DNA from: Nitrososphaerota archaeon
GTDB lineage: Archaea > Thermoproteota > Nitrososphaeria > Nitrososphaerales > UBA183
Assembly: GCA_029785685.1 (NCBI GenBank)
Contig: JAFLZE010000002.1
Span: forward strand, 62,001 to 126,000
Direction: 5' to 3'
DNA length: 64,000 nt
Position numbers and translations under genes: made by a program. Every line of letters begins with the position of its first letter. Position 1 is the stretch's first letter. Positions 24,988 through 33,498 of this stretch are shown piece after piece. The notes under the pieces were generated by a model. The model searched no databases and was not told the DNA's origin. It saw only the letters and a program-made list of their open reading frames with translations.

Positions 24988-27441
24988 TCAGGCAGTGTAG
25001 TTGCCTGGAACCAGCTGATATACCAGAATCGTATTGAAGCACTGGAGAGACGTGTCACCTGGGCATGGGTTGCCTGCAGAGGTCCCCGAGATGCCCTGTT
25101 GGGCAAGTGAAAAGCTGGGTGATATGTACGCGAGCCTGAACGGACCAGTGCTGTTAGAAGGATAGGTGAGAGTACCGGGATATGCGAATGCCTGGTAGGG
25201 AGGAGCGCCATTGCTCGCCTGCTGGTACGTCGTAGAGAACGAGCAATAGAACAAGCTAGCGCAGACGGTGCCAGTGTTCGACGACGATGGGACGAGCCAC
25301 CCCGTGTACCTGAACGGGAGGAATTGGCCGAAGAGTGAGTTTTCGGCGCCGTAGGGGGTCAAGTTGAAGTCGTCGACGCCAGTGCAAGGTGCGGCGCCTG
25401 CAGTGGGACACTCTAGGTAGTTGGACTCGTTCAGCCCGCCAATGCGTATGAACCATTGTTTCTTACTCTCGTCTCCGCCGCCCGGCGTGAACCCGCCTCC
25501 GCTCGGTACCTGCAGTATGTAGTAGTAGGAGGTGCCAGTTGTGGACGATGAGACAGGCATTATGCTGCCCGTAACGAAAATGGCTACGTAGGTCGGCCGA
25601 CCGTCGGTCATACTCTGAGCCATGGCCGCTGCCTGCGTGGCGTTTGACATTAACAGTCGTCCCACCTGCGCAATCCTGGAGCTGTTAATCGTGGCGTTAT
25701 CTATCAAAGTGGTCCTGTTGCCCATGACAGTAATCCAGTAGCCGTAGTCCCACCAGGCGATGATGACGGAGTTGGTCGGCGTGTTTTGTCTCATCCACTG
25801 GAGGGTGTCTATCCAGTCAGGGAACCCGACTCGAGAGTAGATGGTCGCCCCGTTGGTGATGCTCACCCCTGAGTCGGCCGGACTGTTGTCGCAGAAGAGC
25901 TGCCCGCTAGAGGTGCACTGGACAGGGTTAGGGATCCAATAGGTCCCGGCCGGAAGAACGAGCAGCGCTATGACCGCTATTGAGAAGACCACCTTCATCT
26001 CGTTGCGTGAGGTTGGCACCTGTTTCTTCTTGACCAGGGCAGTCGTACTTGGTTTGACCAGAGCGAAAGCGAGTTCGGCGAAACCGATTCCCCCCAATAT
26101 CCCCAGCGCGAGAGAAGAGTAGACTAGCAAGCGAGAGAAGGAGGCCGAGAAGTAGAGGCCCGTCAAGCCGAATACAAGGGCGTAGATCATTGGAATACCT
26201 TTGCGTTTGAAGGCCACCAGAGCCCCCACTATCCCAAAGGACATGAGAATCGCGTAGGAAGTGAAGTAGTCGGCTCCAGTGGGCACTACTTGTTCTGCGA
26301 CGGACTTCACGAGTTCGTCAGAAGCGGTTGTGCCTGTCGCGACTATCCCTGGATACAAGACGGTGAGATATCGTAGAGACAGCCCTCCCACCAGGCCGAA
26401 GCTCAACAGGGCGAGCCCGCCGAGCCCGAAACCGAAAAGTAGTTTGAAGAGGGTAGGCCTGAATTCCGTGGGCTTCGCCCAAGTCTTGACCCATTGTGAG
26501 ATCAGGAAGAACACGGTCCCTCCGATCATCGCGAGGCCTATAGGGTCGGTGATCAGATGGACGCCGGGGAAGGGAAAGACGGCGCTCATGAACAGGGTGG
26601 CTGACGCGAAAGTGACAATCGCAGGCGAGTAACCGGTGAGATCCATGTTCAAGAATGGGAGGATGAGGAAGACGACGCCGAACGCCGCGGTGAAGTAGTT
26701 CCCACCTCCCCATGCGGTGTTGCCGTACCCCATCATGATCCCACCCGCGAGGGCGCGGAGGACTCGTCCTCTCGCGGGCCTCCCTTTGTCGAATGCTGTG
26801 AGCAGCATGTAGCTCGCCGCCACGAAAAGGAGTATGGTGAGTGGCTCTGACTTGAACCATCCTAGGTTCCCTCTTTCGATGAGCGGGGGCGAAACGGCGA
26901 AGACGAGTGCGGCGAACAGACCCGCCGCGTCACCGGCTATCTTCTTCACCACGAAATAGAATAGGACCGAAGTCAGAGCCCCGAAGAGTACAGGCAGGAC
27001 GATCAGGAGGTCATAGAGGGTTATTGGGACGCCGAAGATGTCATGAACCAGCAGGTAAATCATCGCGCCGGCAATCTGGAGCCCGTCCTGGGAAGTCGCG
27101 GCCACGTTCCGCCCGACGGGGAACCATGTCTGGATGTCGTGCCAGAAAAAGTAGCCCTGCAGGTTGTGGCAACTTGTGAGGACCGTCGGGCCGCACCCGG
27201 CCGGGTTAGCGAAGAAAGCCGCGTATAATCCCTCTTCGTGGGCAAGGTTCACGATGTGTTGGGCCGCGTAGTAGTCATAGTAGGGGTCGAACTCGTTGAG
27301 GTAGAAACCATACTTCGCTGCGTAGGACCTCATCAAGACGGCGATGGAGAAGACTATCGCGAGCGCCATCGTCAGCATGACGGACCGGCGCGAAAGGGTT
27401 GGCCGCTTGATGGAAGACCGTAGGGTGTCGAATGCGCCCAA
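24988..27441 (-). CDS. aglB: Dolichyl-phosphooligosaccharide-protein glycotransferase (AglB/STT3)
   Basis: Membrane oligosaccharyltransferase that transfers lipid-linked glycans to Asn in N-x-S/T sequons outside the cell. The 817 residues include ~13 N-terminal membrane helices, the first acidic motif in the first external loop (NEFDPYYDYY) and the catalytic/peptide-binding WWDYGYW at about residue 560. An extracellular C-terminal domain follows, rich in Ser, Thr and Gly. The TTG start has the TATA gttaaaatag about 27-33 bp upstream, so the message is leaderless. Confidence 0.93.
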   Translation of the reverse strand: MGAFDTLRSSIKRPTLSRRSVMLTMALAIVFSIAVLMRSYAAKYGFYLNEFDPYYDYYAAQHIVNLAHEEGLYAAFFANPAGCGPTVLTSCHNLQGYFFWHDIQTWFPVGRNVAATSQDGLQIAGAMIYLLVHDIFGVPITLYDLLIVLPVLFGALTSVLFYFVVKKIAGDAAGLFAALVFAVSPPLIERGNLGWFKSEPLTILLFVAASYMLLTAFDKGRPARGRVLRALAGGIMMGYGNTAWGGGNYFTAAFGVVFLILPFLNMDLTGYSPAIVTFASATLFMSAVFPFPGVHLITDPIGLAMIGGTVFFLISQWVKTWAKPTEFRPTLFKLLFGFGLGGLALLSFGLVGGLSLRYLTVLYPGIVATGTTASDELVKSVAEQVVPTGADYFTSYAILMSFGIVGALVAFKRKGIPMIYALVFGLTGLYFSASFSRLLVYSSLALGILGGIGFAELAFALVKPSTTALVKKKQVPTSRNEMKVVFSIAVIALLVLPAGTYWIPNPVQCTSSGQLFCDNSPADSGVSITNGATIYSRVGFPDWIDTLQWMRQNTPTNSVIIAWWDYGYWITVMGNRTTLIDNATINSSRIAQVGRLLMSNATQAAAMAQSMTDGRPTYVAIFVTGSIMPVSSSTTGTSYYYILQVPSGGGFTPGGGDESKKQWFIRIGGLNESNYLECPTAGAAPCTGVDDFNLTPYGAENSLFGQFLPFRYTGWLVPSSSNTGTVCASLFYCSFSTTYQQASNGAPPYQAFAYPGTLTYPSNSTGPFRLAYISPSFSLAQQGISGTSAGNPCPGDTSLQCFNTILVYQLVPGNYTA

Positions 27442-27488
27442 GTCTTAATCCCAACTTTCTCCGGGCTATTTTAACCGTGCTCTTTTGG

Positions 27489-27899
27489 CTACTTCTGGAG
27501 TAGGGTTTCCAGGAAGGCAGCATAGGCCTTCGCATCAAGGAGAGACTTTCGCTCGGCAGGCAGGTTCGACGGCGCGACCATTATCAACCACCCTTCCATG
27601 TAAGGTGACTTGTTAATCAGCTCAGGGTGGGAATCGAGGTCGTGGTTGGTTTCCAACACTTTGCCTGAGAAGGGGGCGTAGACCTCGGACACGGCCTTGA
27701 TGGATTCCACGGCCCCCATTGGCTTCGACTGCTCGATGGTGACGTTCACCTTTGGCGCGCTGACGTAGACAACATCGTTGAGGGTCTTTGCCGCGTAGTC
27801 AGTAATCCCGACTCTTATCACCTCTCCCTCCTCCCTGGCCCACTCGTGCTCCTTCGTGTACATCAAGTCGTCTGGAACCTGATAGCCCCGAATCTCCAT
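27489..27899 (-). CDS. gcvH: Glycine cleavage system H protein
   Basis: Lipoyl carrier protein that shuttles the aminomethyl intermediate between the P, T and L proteins of glycine cleavage. The 136 residues match the family throughout (YTKEHEWA, RVGITDYA, GAVESIKAVSEVYAPFSG, with Lys of ESIK as lipoylation site, and SPYMEGW). It lies 23 bp downstream of gcvT in one operon. gcvP and the lipoamide dehydrogenase are not in the window. Confidence 0.94.
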   Translation of the reverse strand: MEIRGYQVPDDLMYTKEHEWAREEGEVIRVGITDYAAKTLNDVVYVSAPKVNVTIEQSKPMGAVESIKAVSEVYAPFSGKVLETNHDLDSHPELINKSPYMEGWLIMVAPSNLPAERKSLLDAKAYAAFLETLLQK

Positions 27900-27922
27900 C
27901 GGGACCGCGCCGCACTATGTAG

Positions 27923-29035
27923 CTAATTACCCTTCTGTCTCTTCCATCCGTACAGCCGTTCTTCATAGAATGGGGGTTTCGTGACCGTTCCCGACTGGTT
28001 GACCCCCCTGATCGTCACGCCGATCGTTGAGCCGGGTTCGGAACCCGCGTACGCAAGATAGCAGAGCGCGATCCCTCTCCGAAGGATGGGAGAGAAGGTG
28101 CCGCTTGTTACCACGCCCACCGCGCCGGCGTCACCTGTCACTTCGAAGCCATGCCTGGGGATGCCCGAGTCCAGCACCAGCCCTCGCCTGACCCTGGAGG
28201 GAAGTTGGGCCGCGGACGCTTCTATGACCTCCGAGCCTATGAAACCTCGCTTTCCTGCAGTGATTACCCATGCGAGGTCCGCCTCGAATGGATTCGTGGC
28301 TTGATTTATGTCGGCGCCGTGGAGTGGGAAGCCTGCTTCGAGCCTCAGAGAGTCTCTGGCGCCTAGGCCGCAGGGCGTCGAGGTCTCCGCGAGCTTCTCC
28401 CAGAGCTTCATCACCCCATCAGGGTGCTCGCTGGTCGCATCGTAGACGGTCACTTCAAACCCGTCCTCGCCTGTATACCCGGTCCTCGAAATCAGCGCAT
28501 TCTCGCCCGCCACCCTGGCCTCGGCGCACCTGAACCGCTTGAGCTGGCCCAGGTCTAGGTCAGTCAGGCGTTGAAGGGAGGCGATGGCGCCTGGGCCCTG
28601 CACTGCGATCATGGCTGTGGAGTCCGTCACGTCGACGACGTCCAGGCCCTTGGGGGAGTTGGCGAGCATGTGGTCCATGTCTGCCTTGGCGTTGGCGGCG
28701 TTGACCACCACCATATACGCGTCCTCCCCGAGCTTCTCGATGATCAGGTCGTCCATTATCCCGCCTTTCGTATTCAGAAGGAGCGTGTAGAATGCCTTCC
28801 CTGGTGGCTGAGCCTTCACCGCGGTCGGGACCAAGCTCTCCAGGAAGCCTGTGGCCTTCGGACCCTCTACGCTGAACCTCCCCATGTGGGAGACGTCGAA
28901 GATCCCCGACGTGTTTCTGACTGCCATGTGCTCCGCGGCGGTGGTGGTGTACCAGAGAGGCATCTCGTAACCGGCGAACTCTGTGAGCGTCGCGTGTGTC
29001 GAATGGTAGCCGAAGAGCTGGGTGGTCTTGGGCAC
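27923..29035 (-). CDS. gcvT: Aminomethyltransferase (glycine cleavage T protein)
   Basis: Transfers the methylene group from H-protein-bound aminomethyl to tetrahydrofolate (or an archaeal pterin), releasing ammonia. The sequence has the T-protein core (FAGYEMPLWY, FDVSHMGRF, SRTGYTGEDGFEV) and the C-terminal barrel. An ATG at 29047 would add four residues. I prefer GTG at 29035, because it is exactly 25-30 bp from the only TATA block and gives MPKTTQLFGYHSTH, a normal N-terminus. Operon gcvT-gcvH, divergent from cofE. Confidence 0.92.
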   Translation of the reverse strand: MPKTTQLFGYHSTHATLTEFAGYEMPLWYTTTAAEHMAVRNTSGIFDVSHMGRFSVEGPKATGFLESLVPTAVKAQPPGKAFYTLLLNTKGGIMDDLIIEKLGEDAYMVVVNAANAKADMDHMLANSPKGLDVVDVTDSTAMIAVQGPGAIASLQRLTDLDLGQLKRFRCAEARVAGENALISRTGYTGEDGFEVTVYDATSEHPDGVMKLWEKLAETSTPCGLGARDSLRLEAGFPLHGADINQATNPFEADLAWVITAGKRGFIGSEVIEASAAQLPSRVRRGLVLDSGIPRHGFEVTGDAGAVGVVTSGTFSPILRRGIALCYLAYAGSEPGSTIGVTIRGVNQSGTVTKPPFYEERLYGWKRQKGN

Positions 29036-29056
29036 AGCTTTGAACATATCCCGACA

Positions 29057-29065
29057 TTATTTAAG
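29057..29065. promoter_or_regulatory. Single TATA block shared by gcvT and cofE
   Basis: tatttaa on the plus strand (ttaaata on the minus strand) is the only AT-rich block in the ~55 bp between the two divergent start codons. It lies about 27 bp from GTG 29035 and about 27 bp from TTG 29090. One near-symmetric box could therefore serve leaderless transcription in both directions. Confidence 0.5.
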
Positions 29066-29089
29066 TGGGCGACGTCCTGGTGGAAATCG

Positions 29090-29863
29090 TTGCTCACCCT
29101 GCGCCCGGTGCGGGTCCCTGCAAAGGGCGCGAAGTTCGACCTCGTCGCACTCATCGAACACAAAGTTGGCGCTGGGCTAAGAGACGGCGACGTGCTCGTC
29201 ATCTCAAGCAAGTTCGTCGCCATGTCAGAAGGGAGGGTGGTCAGACTCCAGAGCGTGAAGGCAGGGGCCAGGGCAAAGACGCTGGCGGCGGAGCACCATA
29301 TGGACCCGAGGCTCTGCGAGCTTGTCCTCCGGGAGTCCGATCGTGTGATAGGCGGAATCCCAGGGTTCCTCCTAGCCAGCAGAGAGGGGCTCCTGACCCC
29401 CAACGCGGGCATAGACAAGTCGAACGTCAAGCACGGGGCGGTAATCCTCTACCCCAGACGAGCCGATGTCGCCGCCCAGATGATCAGAGAGGCCCTGATG
29501 TTTTCCAGAGGCGTCTCCGTGGGCGTTGTGATTTGCGACAGCAGGCTCTCTCCCACGCGAAAGGGGACCACGGGTGTGGCGATAGGGGCCTCTGGGATAG
29601 AAGCGGTCCAGGATATGAGAGGGATGAGGGACCTCTTCGGCAACGTGCTCAAGGTCACCGCTCAGGCGGTGGCCGACGACCTGAGTTCAGCCGCCGAGGT
29701 GCTGATGGGCGAGTCGGACGAGTCCACGCCAATCGTGCTGGTCAGGGGGCTGAAGAAGGCCCTGCAGAAGGGATCTGAGTACGGTCCGAGGAGGTTCGCA
29801 GTAAGGATGGAAGAAGATGTCTACCTCAGGAGCCTCGGATTTACTGGCCGCGCATACGCCTAA
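29090..29863 (+). CDS. cofE: Coenzyme F420-0:L-glutamate ligase
   Basis: GTP-dependent ligase that adds glutamates to F420-0 in coenzyme F420 biosynthesis. The 257 residues show the CofE fold: DGDVLVISSKFVAMSEGR, 'GGIPGFLLASREGLLTPNAGID', CDSRLSPTRKGTTGVAIG and DLFGN. The TTG at 29090 follows the shared TATA block by about 27 bp and yields MLTLRPVRVPAKGAKFDL. The frame is open far upstream across gcvT, but that part is antisense. Its presence indicates that the organism makes F420. Confidence 0.93.
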   Translation: MLTLRPVRVPAKGAKFDLVALIEHKVGAGLRDGDVLVISSKFVAMSEGRVVRLQSVKAGARAKTLAAEHHMDPRLCELVLRESDRVIGGIPGFLLASREGLLTPNAGIDKSNVKHGAVILYPRRADVAAQMIREALMFSRGVSVGVVICDSRLSPTRKGTTGVAIGASGIEAVQDMRGMRDLFGNVLKVTAQAVADDLSSAAEVLMGESDESTPIVLVRGLKKALQKGSEYGPRRFAVRMEEDVYLRSLGFTGRAYA

Positions 29864-29889
29864 ATGTCCGCGCCGAACTGGCTTAGACG

Positions 29890-30066
29890 TTGACGTATGA
29901 GATTGTTTGCAGTTCCTGTGGCGCCCCGCTGTACTCCGGGTTTGACCTGCGTTCGCCAGGCGACGTGTTGAAGGCAGCGGACTATCGGTGCAGGAAGTGC
30001 GGCGTCAAGCTCGCCCCGAGCAGGTTCCAGGTCGAAGTCAGGAAGATTGACGGCTCCTTCGACTAA
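29890..30066 (+). CDS. Small zinc-ribbon protein (58 aa)
   Basis: A short gene starting with TTG and giving MTYEIVCSSCGAPLYSGF, then YRCRKCGVKL, and ending KIDGSFD. Two CxxC knuckles 24 residues apart make a zinc ribbon of rubredoxin/RPB12-like size. Codon use and reading-frame integrity match the neighbours. A cctaaatg box lies ~22-29 bp upstream. It precedes topoisomerase I by 9 bp on the same strand, so a link to DNA or transcription is possible but only inferred. Confidence 0.7.
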   Translation: MTYEIVCSSCGAPLYSGFDLRSPGDVLKAADYRCRKCGVKLAPSRFQVEVRKIDGSFD

Positions 30067-30075
30067 CTAAGGTTG

Positions 30076-32181
30076 ATGGTCAGGGGTTCTCAGATCCGCG
30101 CTTCTGGAAATACCATGGTAGTAGACGGCTACACGTTAGTCATCTGCGAGAAACCCGATGCGGCGAGGAGGGTAGCCGACGCACTTTCGAATGGGAAGAG
30201 CGCCGTCTCGCAGGTGGAGGGGACGTCCGTGTTCAGGTTCGTGAAGGGAGAAGAGGAGTTCGTTGTCTGCTCCGCCCAGGGGCACCTCTACGGCGTGTCC
30301 GACCCGTCAGGGGAAAGGACCGTCTATCCTGTCTTCGATGTGGAGTGGTACCCATTGAACGAGGTGGACAAAGAAGGCGCGACAGCAAAGAGACGCATCG
30401 CGGCAATAAGGGAGCTCGCAGCGGGGGCAGCTAGATTCGTCAACGCCTGCGACCTCGACGTAGAAGGGGAGACCATTGGATTCAACCTGTTGAGATACGC
30501 TTGTGGAGGAAATGAGAAGGCGGCGCTCAGGGCGAGGTTCTCGACACTGACAGAAGAGGATCTGAGGAAGTCCTTCAGCGAGTTGGAGTCCCCGACAACC
30601 GATGGGCTTGCGAGAGCCGGACGGGCTAGGCATGTGATTGACTTTCTGTGGGGGGTCAATCTGTCCAGGGCGCTTTCGCAGTCCCCCCTCGGCTCGGGAC
30701 GCAGATACAGGACGGTGAGCGTCGGCAGGGTCCAGGGGCCCACCCTAGGATTCCTGGCGAAGAGGGAGCGGGAGATACGCGAGTTTGTCCCCACCCCCTG
30801 CTGGAAGGTGACAGGGTCCTTTCAGAAAGACGGCAAAGAGTTCTCGGCTGGGTACGCCGAAGAGAAGGTCAAGACGAAGGCGAAGGCTGAGGAGATCCGC
30901 ATGGCGTGTCGTGGCGGCACGGCGCTGGTCACAATGGTACGGAGGAGCACGGCCCGGGTGAGCCCGCCGACGCCCTTCAGTCTCGGAGACCTCCAACGGG
31001 AGGCATATAGGGTTCTCAGAGTCCCTCCGAGCAGGACCCTCCGGATAGCCGAGAGCCTGTACCTGGCTGCCTTGATTTCCTACCCGCGAACCAACAGTCA
31101 GATGTTGCCTATCTCTCTGGACCTCAGGAGGATACTCGGCGGCATCGGAAAGATGCCAGCGTATTCCCGCGCCGCCGAAAAGATAACGAAATCGGGCGCC
31201 AGAACCGTCCAGGGGACAAAATCGGACCCTGCACACCCCGCCATACACCCCACCGGGGGGCGGCCCCTGAGGCATCTTGACGCCCAGACAGCCTCACTGT
31301 TCGACCTCATCGTCAGGAGATTCCTCGCTGGGTTCGGGCCGCCGGCAGTGAGGGAGCTGGTCGAAGTTTCATTGGAGGCTGAAGGGCACCGGTTCAGGAC
31401 CGTGGGGAGCAGGACAGCATTTCCTGGGTGGATGGAGTATTACGGCAGCTACGCAGGACGCAGGGATATAGAACCACCCCCAGTATCAGAAGGAGACAGG
31501 GTGGAGATCGTCAAGGTGACCGTCGCAGAGAAATTCGAACAGAGGCCACCGAGGTACAACCAGGGCAGCCTACTTGAGAAGATGGAGAACGAAGGCATCG
31601 GAACGAAGGCGACCAGGGCGGACATAATCTCGACCCTGCTGTCCAGGGGCTACGCCTCAGGGGAGAACCTGGAGGTGACGGACCTCGGGTTTGCGGTGGT
31701 TGAGGCCATGGAGAAGTATGCTCCCTCGGTGGTGAGCACCGATCTCACCCGGCAAGTCGAGGAGAGGCTCGAGGGTGTCGAGGATGGGACTGAAAGAGAG
31801 TCAGGCATCGTCAGGGAGACGATACGCACAGTATCAGAGCAGCTCGCAAAGCTCCTCGCAAACGAGGAAGAGGTGGGGAAGGAAATAGATGGAACACTAG
31901 TTGCTGAGGCGGCCAGGTTGGGGGAGCTGGGGAAGTGCCCGGTCTGTAAGAGCGGACGCCTCAGGGTCGTGCGCTCAAGGACCACAAAGAAGAGGTTCGC
32001 AGGCTGTTCGAACTACTCTTCGGGGTGCAGTGCGTCTGCCCCGCTTCCCCAAAGAGGGACCATCAGGCCGGTTGCGAAGCCGTGTGTGAAGTGCTCCTGG
32101 CCTGTGGTGTACATCTCATGGGGGAGGCGGCCCTGGAAGCTCTGTGTCAACCCTAGCTGCCCTGGACGGAGGAAGTCATGA
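30076..32181 (+). CDS. topA: DNA topoisomerase I (type IA)
   Basis: Relaxes negative supercoils through a transient 5'-phosphotyrosine link. The ~701 residues have a Toprim domain (VICEKPDAARRV; ACDLDVEGETIG with the metal-binding acidic residues), the catalytic Tyr near residue 336 (ISYPRTNSQ) and an EGIGTKATRADI segment. Two C-terminal zinc modules (CPVCKSGRL...GCSNYSSGC and CVKC...CVNPSC) follow. There is no helicase domain, so it is not reverse gyrase. The start could be TTG 30073, ATG 30076 or ATG 30115. The stop overlaps the next gene as ATGA. Confidence 0.93.
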   Translation: MVRGSQIRASGNTMVVDGYTLVICEKPDAARRVADALSNGKSAVSQVEGTSVFRFVKGEEEFVVCSAQGHLYGVSDPSGERTVYPVFDVEWYPLNEVDKEGATAKRRIAAIRELAAGAARFVNACDLDVEGETIGFNLLRYACGGNEKAALRARFSTLTEEDLRKSFSELESPTTDGLARAGRARHVIDFLWGVNLSRALSQSPLGSGRRYRTVSVGRVQGPTLGFLAKREREIREFVPTPCWKVTGSFQKDGKEFSAGYAEEKVKTKAKAEEIRMACRGGTALVTMVRRSTARVSPPTPFSLGDLQREAYRVLRVPPSRTLRIAESLYLAALISYPRTNSQMLPISLDLRRILGGIGKMPAYSRAAEKITKSGARTVQGTKSDPAHPAIHPTGGRPLRHLDAQTASLFDLIVRRFLAGFGPPAVRELVEVSLEAEGHRFRTVGSRTAFPGWMEYYGSYAGRRDIEPPPVSEGDRVEIVKVTVAEKFEQRPPRYNQGSLLEKMENEGIGTKATRADIISTLLSRGYASGENLEVTDLGFAVVEAMEKYAPSVVSTDLTRQVEERLEGVEDGTERESGIVRETIRTVSEQLAKLLANEEEVGKEIDGTLVAEAARLGELGKCPVCKSGRLRVVRSRTTKKRFAGCSNYSSGCSASAPLPQRGTIRPVAKPCVKCSWPVVYISWGRRPWKLCVNPSCPGRRKS

Positions 32182-32384
32182 AGTGCGCCATCTGTGGCAA
32201 GCCGGGACAGGAAAGCCTCTGCCAGCGTCACGCTGGTGCGAAAAAGAGGTTGGAGGCGGCATTTCCTCAGTGGACGAAAGCCTATGGGGGGATTAGTTGG
32301 GAAGACTACTTGGATAACGTTATACGCAACGTCCAGACGGGCCCATGGGCAAAAGAGGTAGCAGAAGCCCTGCGTGGTAGTTAG
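32178..32384 (+). CDS. Small Cys/His-rich protein coupled to topA
   Basis: A 68-residue protein starting MKCAICGKPGQESLCQRH, a single zinc-knuckle-like C-x2-C...C-x2-H site, followed by a helical region (GAKKRLEAAFPQW; WEDYLDNVIRN). The ATG overlaps the topA stop (ATGA). The family is not recognised. Coupling with topoisomerase suggests a nucleic-acid role, an inference. Confidence 0.75.
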   Translation: MKCAICGKPGQESLCQRHAGAKKRLEAAFPQWTKAYGGISWEDYLDNVIRNVQTGPWAKEVAEALRGS

Positions 32385-32792
32385 ATGATCAGACAAGCAA
32401 TTCAGTCGGCGTACAGGAAGAGCGTCGGTGCCCTGAAGGACCGTCTAGTGGGCACCTTGTCCTCCGCGACCAGAGGGGGAGGGCTCATCCAATTGCTCTA
32501 CGTCATCGTCCTGGTCGGTCTCATGGCAGGGTTCGTCAGTGCAATCACCTACCCGGTGCCCAATGAGACATTGATTCCCTACCCCAGCGGCTCGAATGAG
32601 ACGGTGCCCGAAGCCGTGGTCGACGCCATGGTGATCGCCATGGGAGGAGCTGGCATCTACCTCACCTACATGAGCGGGAGGCAGACGGTCAGGTCCAGGG
32701 CCGTCAACTTCTATCTCGGCATCGCGCTGCTGCTGCTCATAGTTTCGCTGTTCATAGGGTTCAACCTCGCGATCCTCAAGGGATTCGGGTAG
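32385..32792 (+). CDS. Hypothetical three-helix membrane protein
   Basis: 135 residues with an amphipathic basic N-terminus, then helices at ~34-56, ~80-95 and ~109-131. The loop after helix 1 contains two NET sequons (PVPNET and SGSNET), which could be N-glycosylated if the loop is outside, consistent with AglB in the genome. The ATG begins immediately after the previous stop (TAG at 32382-32384), so it is the last gene of the topA run. No family is recognised. Its 3' end overlaps the convergent gene by 17 bp. Confidence 0.75.
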   Translation: MIRQAIQSAYRKSVGALKDRLVGTLSSATRGGGLIQLLYVIVLVGLMAGFVSAITYPVPNETLIPYPSGSNETVPEAVVDAMVIAMGGAGIYLTYMSGRQTVRSRAVNFYLGIALLLLIVSLFIGFNLAILKGFG

Positions 32793-33375
32793 AGAACAAT
32801 CCGCCCGGCCAGACCGAACCTCTGTCTGCCCTAACCGTCAGCTCAGATTCTCTAACCTCTACAGACGCAGTTATGTCCGAAAGCCCAGAAATCGACCGAG
32901 TGGTCCCGGGCCTCCCGAAGCCCTCACGTCTGTACATGCACAGGATTACTGATTTGGAATTCGTCCTTGCCAGGTAGGACAGGCTCGCCAGCACGAACCC
33001 CAGCCTCCTGCCGCGGGAGCTGCCATCATCTAGGGAGAACAGGTGATAGAGCGTGTTGAGGCTGTCCAAAATCAGGATACTCTGGGAGGCGCCGAAGAGC
33101 TGAGACACCTCGGCTTCGATGTCAGAGCCAGGGGGAGGTACCCTCAGTGTCCACGAGCTGTCTCCGACTGATGTAGGTGCGAAGACCACGTCAGCGTGGG
33201 AGGAGTAGAAAGCATCGAGGTCCATGACGGTGCACGCTCCCCCTGAAGCCCTCATCAGCCCCACGATGGCCCGAGCGAATGCGAGGTTGTCCTGCCTACT
33301 CTCCAGCAGGAACGTGGAGGTCTTCCCAGTCAGCGGCCCGAAGAAGGACTGGGGATGCCGGAAGCCGGAGCTCAT
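32776..33375 (-). CDS. RecA-like fold protein with a degenerate P-loop
   Basis: A 199-residue protein resembling RecA/RadA-superfamily ATPases of the archaeal signalling type. It has a P-loop-like PLTGKTSTFLLES near residue 15, a Walker B-like strand SILILDSLNTLYHLF (~100-115), and late strands with SKSVILCMY. The P-loop spacing is G-x3-GKT rather than G-x4-GK[ST], so ATP binding is uncertain. Function unknown. It overlaps the convergent membrane-protein gene at its 3' end. Confidence 0.65.
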   Translation of the reverse strand: MSSGFRHPQSFFGPLTGKTSTFLLESRQDNLAFARAIVGLMRASGGACTVMDLDAFYSSHADVVFAPTSVGDSSWTLRVPPPGSDIEAEVSQLFGASQSILILDSLNTLYHLFSLDDGSSRGRRLGFVLASLSYLARTNSKSVILCMYRREGFGRPGTTRSISGLSDITASVEVRESELTVRADRGSVWPGGLFSTRIP

Positions 33376-33498
33376 CCCATTTGTCGAAGGTCACGCCACT
33401 ATAAGGGAGCGCCTTGGCGCCGCCTGTAGGTTTGACGCGTGCTAGCCCAAGCGCGTGGTTGGAATACGGCGCCTGTGTTTGAATCTACACTGTGGGCA

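Noticed and set aside
28571..29863. 430-codon version of cofE
   Set aside because: The first ~173 codons are antisense to gcvT and precede the promoter; TTG 29090 fits the family and the TATA box.
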